Below, piece by piece: positions 62,505 to 64,000 of a DNA stretch of 64,000 nt. The translations under genes and the position numbers were made by a program. Position 1 is the stretch's first letter, and each line of letters starts with the position of its first letter. The notes beneath the pieces are model-generated. The model worked only from the letters and a program-made list of their open reading frames with translations, was not told the DNA's origin and did no database searches. Source of the stretch: Takifugu bimaculatus (taxonomy: Eukaryota; Chordata; Actinopteri; Tetraodontiformes; Tetraodontidae); NCBI GenBank assembly GCA_004026145.2, contig CP034985.2:9444424-9508423 (forward strand), given 5' to 3'.

Positions 62505-63644
62505 GTATGGTCCGAGTGTGTTCCCTGACTTTTATTAAAGCCGCCCAGGCCTGTATTTCATTAATGTTACCAGCGATGACCTTTAGCTGAACACACTTGT
62601 GCAGGAATACTTGGGTCTCCGCAGACCCAGGTTCAATTTCCATTTTCCTCTCTTGAGTTCACAGGCAGGCGCGTCATACATCCTGTATGAGTTAGCTCGC
62701 CGTGCGCTAAATCGGTCGCCCCGCATTGTTCAGCGTGATGTTGTAAAGTTTAGCAATAATTGATGCGATGACTTGTACAGCTCAGACATCAGGTGTATCA
62801 CTCGGCATCACCTCTGCTGCCATGCGCTCGGTATTTTTAGCACCAGCAAGGATTCCTGTCCTGGAGTAAAGTGAATTATGTAACGCAGGTAAGGTGAGAG
62901 AGCTTGTGTTGAGAGATTAGCCTGTTCGAGCTGCTGCAGCATGCAGCTCCACACACACACACACACATGCACACACACATTCTGTGTGTGGTGCTTTTGT
63001 ATTTGCTGCGAACTGAAGACATTTTATCTTCAAAGGGCACTTTGAGGGTGAGGTCTTTGGTTACGGTTTAGTGATGCATTATGTCTGAGAGTCCTCACAA
63101 AAATAGATGCACTAATATGTGCGTGCGTATGTAACCAAACCTCCTCCTCCGTTGAAGCGTCAGCTCAAGTGTTCTCTCCAATTTTTGCCCCTCTTCACCG
63201 TTTCAGAAGCATCGTCGTCCTCTGAGCACAGAAAGTATCACCTAAAAATAACTTTTCTACTGCAGGTAAAAATGGAAAACTCTTGTATGCCAGTGCAGCA
63301 TGGAGACATCCATCGCTCTGAAGTGTGATAAACGAGCCACAGAAACCAGCAGAGCCTTTTCATGGCTCTGCAAGTGAACTGTGGACTGTTCGTTGTATTC
63401 ATAGCAGCCCAGTTACCAGTGGGAACGCGGGACCCCAGGGAGCCAAACTGTTGGGTAAATGCTAACGTTAGCCTCTTGGGACTGGACATGTTGTGTTTTT
63501 AATCATCATTGCTAAGTTCAGCCTTCATTGTTGTCCTTGCACCACCGGGTCGCGTCCAGTTGCAAGTGAATTGGTCCCGATTCTAACCAATTCAACTCTC
63601 TTTCCACAGCATCTGTTACATTCAAGATGGTGTGAGTCTGAGTC

Positions 63645-63770
63645 TGACCCATGAGAAAGCAACCGCAGCAGGAAAAACTGCCTTTTAACAGGAAGAAACC
63701 TCAATCAGGACCAAGCTGGTATAGGGGGACCCTGCGAGCCCTGGTCGTGAGATCCAGGCCCTGTGGGACA
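63645..63770 (+). repeat. Dispersed-repeat fragment
   Basis: The sequence TTTTAACAGGAAGAAACCTC followed by CAGGACCAAGCTGG matches a motif I recall as common in percomorph genomes, and a diverged relative is present at about 10560-10650. Boundaries and family are not established. Confidence 0.45.
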
Positions 63771-64000
63771 CCTTCAGCTTTCAAAAGGGTCTTTGTTCTT
63801 GTAAAGCAAACCATTTCAAACGATTCATCTTTCTCAGCCTCGAATTTAAAAAAAAAAAAAAAAAAAGTTGAAATATTGAAAATGAAGCCATTGTTTTATG
63901 AATAGAACTCTGTCGTGGGAGCTATTTTTAGTTGATGAAGACGTCGCATTTGCCAGGGGGGAGAAAAAAAGATCTGTATCAGCAAAGAAAAAATCACGCC

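Overview
The window is nuclear DNA of a ray-finned fish, most likely a percomorph teleost. The evidence is spliced genes with GT-AG introns, closest resemblance to vertebrate families, compact spacing, abundant (CA)n, (TG)n and tetranucleotide satellites, and fragments of teleost-type dispersed repeats. There is no sign of bacterial or viral content. Exons were joined by reading frame, splice sites and similarity to remembered vertebrate orthologues; no database was searched.

Layout, left to right. 1-4.8 kb: intergenic, with one dispersed-repeat fragment. 5.5-7.1 kb (+): baalc, a small acylated membrane-associated protein. 7.8-9.1 kb (-): nme6, an NDP-kinase-family protein, convergent with baalc. 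9.2-17.2 kb: intergenic, ending in a truncated LINE 3' end. 17.3-20.5 kb (+): eif2b4, the delta subunit of eIF2B. 21.4-23.9 kb (-): atraid, convergent with eif2b4. 25.3-37.9 kb (+): snx17, divergent from atraid. 41.6-45.6 kb (-): znf513, convergent with snx17. 45.5-46.9 kb (-): an unrecognised spliced reading frame that overlaps the first coding exon of znf513 in another frame. 47.4-56.5 kb (+): an RNF19-family RBR ubiquitin ligase. 58.7 kb to beyond the window (+): ldlrap1, of which only exon 1 is present.

The genes are mostly unrelated housekeeping or signalling genes and form no pathway. Eif2b4, atraid, snx17 and znf513 correspond to the human 2p23.3 neighbourhood. RNF19B and LDLRAP1 are both on human 1p. 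Two loose functional links exist: SNX17 and LDLRAP1 both recognise NPxY-type sorting signals on LDL-receptor-family cargo, and ATRAID is an endolysosomal membrane protein.

Two observations stand out. First, the reading frame upstream of znf513 stays open across three spliced exons and shares 40 coding bases with the znf513 N-terminus: a dual-coding exon, a long overlapping upstream ORF, or a separate small gene. Second, several highly conserved coding exons (eif2b4, znf513, RNF19) each carry what looks like one extra base that breaks the frame. All clear cases are insertions, which points to assembly error, although real lesions cannot be excluded from sequence alone.
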